From assembly GCF_014696355.1 (NCBI RefSeq), contig NZ_JACJQA010000003.1:1-64000 (forward strand): 64,000 bases of DNA, read 5' to 3'. The stretch is from Pseudanabaena sp. FACHB-1998. Lineage in GTDB: Bacteria; Cyanobacteriota; Cyanobacteriia; Pseudanabaenales; Pseudanabaenaceae. Made by a program: the position numbers and the translations under genes. A model generated the notes under the pieces. That model ran no database searches. It was not told where the DNA came from and saw only the letters and a program-made list of their open reading frames with translations. Below, one piece after another: positions 62,544 through 64,000 of the stretch. Within the stretch, counting starts at the first letter, position 1, and the number at the start of each line of letters is the position of its first letter.

Positions 62544-62633
62544 TGCAAACCAAGAGATTTAAAAAGGTTGCAAAGAAACCTTTTTAAATCTCTTGGTTTG
62601 CACAGTAAGGGCGGCGCGAAACGCCGCCCTTAC
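62544..62633. terminator. Two hairpins between PhoH2 gene and arsM
   Basis: 28-bp stem with one mismatch (62544-62571 / 62575-62602, apex GC-AAA-GA), then a 13-bp stem (62605-62617 / 62621-62633, apex GC-GAA-AC). Both apices are one base from GC-NNN-GC. Confidence 0.8.
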
Positions 62634-62703
62634 GCTCTTTTACATTGCTATAATGTCCTTTCCATGAGAAAAAGACAAATCTCCATCGCTTACCCCTAAC
62701 TCC

Positions 62704-63672
62704 ATGAGCTACCTCCAAACCACTGCCGAATTTTATACAGAAGCCGCCAAATCTCCACAAGTTGGCTTGTGCTGCATCAGCACACCACCGATGCAATTTC
62801 CCGATCTCAAAATCCCTGAAATCATGCAGCAGATGAACTACGGCTGCGGCACAACCATTCAGCCAACAGAATTGCGTGGTAATCCTACGGTTTTATACAT
62901 CGGTGTGGGAGGAGGACTAGAAGCTCTGCAATTTGCCTATTTCACCCGTCGCCAAGGGAGTGTCATCGCCATTGATCCCGTAGTAGCCATGAGAGAAGTC
63001 GCTCAGCAAAACTTAGAACTAGCCACACAAGAAAATCCTTGGTTCGATCGCGAATTTGTAAAAATACTCGCAGGTGACGCTTTTGCTTTACCCGTTGCCG
63101 ATGCCTCCGTCGATATCGTCGCCCAAAATTGCCTATTCAACATCTTTGAATCACAGGATTTACAAATAGCCCTAAAAGAAGTCTATCGAGTCCTAAAACC
63201 GAGAGGCAGATTACTAATGAGCGATCCCATAGCCGCTCGCCCGATTTCAGCCCATCTCCAAGCCGATGAACGTTTACGCGCCATGTGTCTCTCGGGCGCG
63301 ATGACCTACGATGAATATATTCAACATCTCATTGATACGGGCTTTGGACAAGTAGAAGTTCGCGCCCGTCGCCCCTATCGTCTTTTAGATACCCATAGCT
63401 TTGCTTTAGATACCCCGTTAATGCTAGAAAGCCTCGACACAGTTGCTTTTAAAGTTCCAATTCCTAATGATGGCGCTTGTGTCTTTACAGGTAAGACCGC
63501 CATTTACAACGGCTCAGAATCCCAATTAGACGATCGCGCAGGACATATTTTGCAACGAGGCAATCCGACCTCCGTTTGCGACAAAACCGCCGCTAAACTT
63601 GCCACTAAGTTCCCTCACGAAGTAGTAATTACTGATTCCACTTGGCACTATAACGGAGGCGGATGCTGCTGA
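62704..63672 (+). CDS. arsM: Arsenite S-adenosylmethionine methyltransferase, arsenosugar type
   Basis: 322 residues. It matches cyanobacterial ArsM proteins of the arsenosugar pathway: 'GLCCISTPPMQFPDLKIPEIMQQMNYGCGTTI' with Cys residues, the SAM motif 'VLYIGVGGGLEALQFAYFTRRQGSVIAIDPV', 'DIVAQNCLFNIF' and a long C-terminal domain ending in '...YNGGGCC'. It methylates As(III) for detoxification or arsenosugar/arsenolipid synthesis. The stop codon overlaps the next start by one base (TGATG), so the TVP38 gene is translationally coupled. An arsS radical-SAM gene often follows but would lie outside the window. Confidence 0.9.
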   Translation: MSYLQTTAEFYTEAAKSPQVGLCCISTPPMQFPDLKIPEIMQQMNYGCGTTIQPTELRGNPTVLYIGVGGGLEALQFAYFTRRQGSVIAIDPVVAMREVAQQNLELATQENPWFDREFVKILAGDAFALPVADASVDIVAQNCLFNIFESQDLQIALKEVYRVLKPRGRLLMSDPIAARPISAHLQADERLRAMCLSGAMTYDEYIQHLIDTGFGQVEVRARRPYRLLDTHSFALDTPLMLESLDTVAFKVPIPNDGACVFTGKTAIYNGSESQLDDRAGHILQRGNPTSVCDKTAAKLATKFPHEVVITDSTWHYNGGGCC

Positions 63673-64000
63673 TGTTAGAGATCCTATTAGAAGCCTTAAA
63701 ATGGATTGAAAGTCTCGGATATATCGGCGGACTTGCCTTTGTGGGGATTTATATTGTTTCCACAGTGGCTTTCATTCCCGGATCTGTCCTTACCCTTGGA
63801 TCTGGTGTCGTTTTTGGCGTAGTTTGGGGTTCATTTTATGTATTTATTGGAGCTACGCTAGGAGCGATCGCCGCCTTTCTAGTTGGGCGCTATCTAGCTC
63901 GCGATTGGATTGGCAAAAAAATCGAAGGTAATCAGAAATTTGTAGCGATCGATCGCGCTGTAGCCCATGAGGGTTTCAAGATCGTCTTACTAACGCGCCT
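63672..64000 (+). CDS. TVP38/TMEM64-family membrane protein (partial, cut by window end)
   Basis: At least 109 residues before the edge. The sequence starts MLEILLEALKWIESLG and contains the family motif 'AFIPGSVLTLGSGVVFGVVWGSFYVFIGATLGAIAAFLVGRY', then 'GFKIVLLTRL', closely similar to the protein at 57359-58099. The start overlaps the arsM stop by one nucleotide. The coupling suggests a membrane step, such as transport or lipid handling, linked to arsenic methylation. Confidence 0.9.
   Translation, partial: MLEILLEALKWIESLGYIGGLAFVGIYIVSTVAFIPGSVLTLGSGVVFGVVWGSFYVFIGATLGAIAAFLVGRYLARDWIGKKIEGNQKFVAIDRAVAHEGFKIVLLTR

Overview
The window comes from a beta-cyanobacterium. It holds a beta-carboxysome cluster (ccmO-ccmK-ccmK-ccmL-ccmM-ccmN), a CyanoP/PsbP-like lipoprotein, Ycf46 with its DUF3038/DUF4335 partners, a NarM-like protein, and the HIP1 octamer GCGATCGC in great number on both strands. 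The rather AT-rich intergenic DNA and the overall gene set suggest a filamentous Pseudanabaena-type organism, but this is inference. No rRNA, tRNA, CRISPR array, complete IS or prophage was seen.

Layout. 0-4.6 kb: accessory genes (AAA/DUF4143 ATPase behind a 30-bp palindrome, Uma2-type nuclease, Cas4-like/DUF2779 nuclease). 4.7-13.8 kb: core metabolism and conserved cyanobacterial genes (rpe, Ycf46 operon, gnd). 14-16.4 kb: an AT-rich patch with an FkbM methyltransferase and a membrane acyltransferase. 16.5-34.9 kb: housekeeping and signalling (anmK, rpsB without tsf, Rpn nuclease, NYN-like protein, mrp, a STAS/SpoIIE partner-switch pair, CyanoP, a MutS2 lacking Smr, narM, an OmpR-type regulator, hemL, lipB, FecR, an orphan ABC ATPase, REC-GGDEF). 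35.6-41.4 kb: carboxysome cluster. 41.9-49 kb: small peptide, RNB exonuclease, DUF3067, multi-GAF degenerate kinase, rlmN. 49.2-53.7 kb: a WD40-KAP NTPase fusion next to a second Rpn nuclease. 53.8-64 kb: metallophosphoesterase, lone GvpL/F, a MerA-like flavoprotein with TVP38 protein, PIN-PhoH, ArsM and a second, truncated TVP38 gene.

The strongest unexplained structure lies between the genes. About 40 long hairpins (11-29 bp stems, many perfect) share one rule: nearly all close on a three-base loop framed as GC-NNN-GC. Their arms differ from site to site and often copy the stop codon, or the last coding bases, of the adjacent gene. Several sit inside roughly 95-170 bp MITE-like elements flanked by TA (three families). 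In one place a MITE has inserted into another and left a TA target duplication. Three genes appear to take their stop codon from an element end. Hairpins between convergent genes have A-rich left and T-rich right arms and probably act as bidirectional terminators.

How genes work together: CcmK/O/L form the shell. CcmM (gamma-CA plus four Rubisco-small-subunit-like domains, with a Shine-Dalgarno-led internal start for a short form) and CcmN build the core and link it to the shell. STAS and REC-SpoIIE form a likely partner-switch pair. ArsM with its 1-nt-overlapping TVP38 gene, and MerA-like with TVP38, look like two related metal(loid)/membrane modules.
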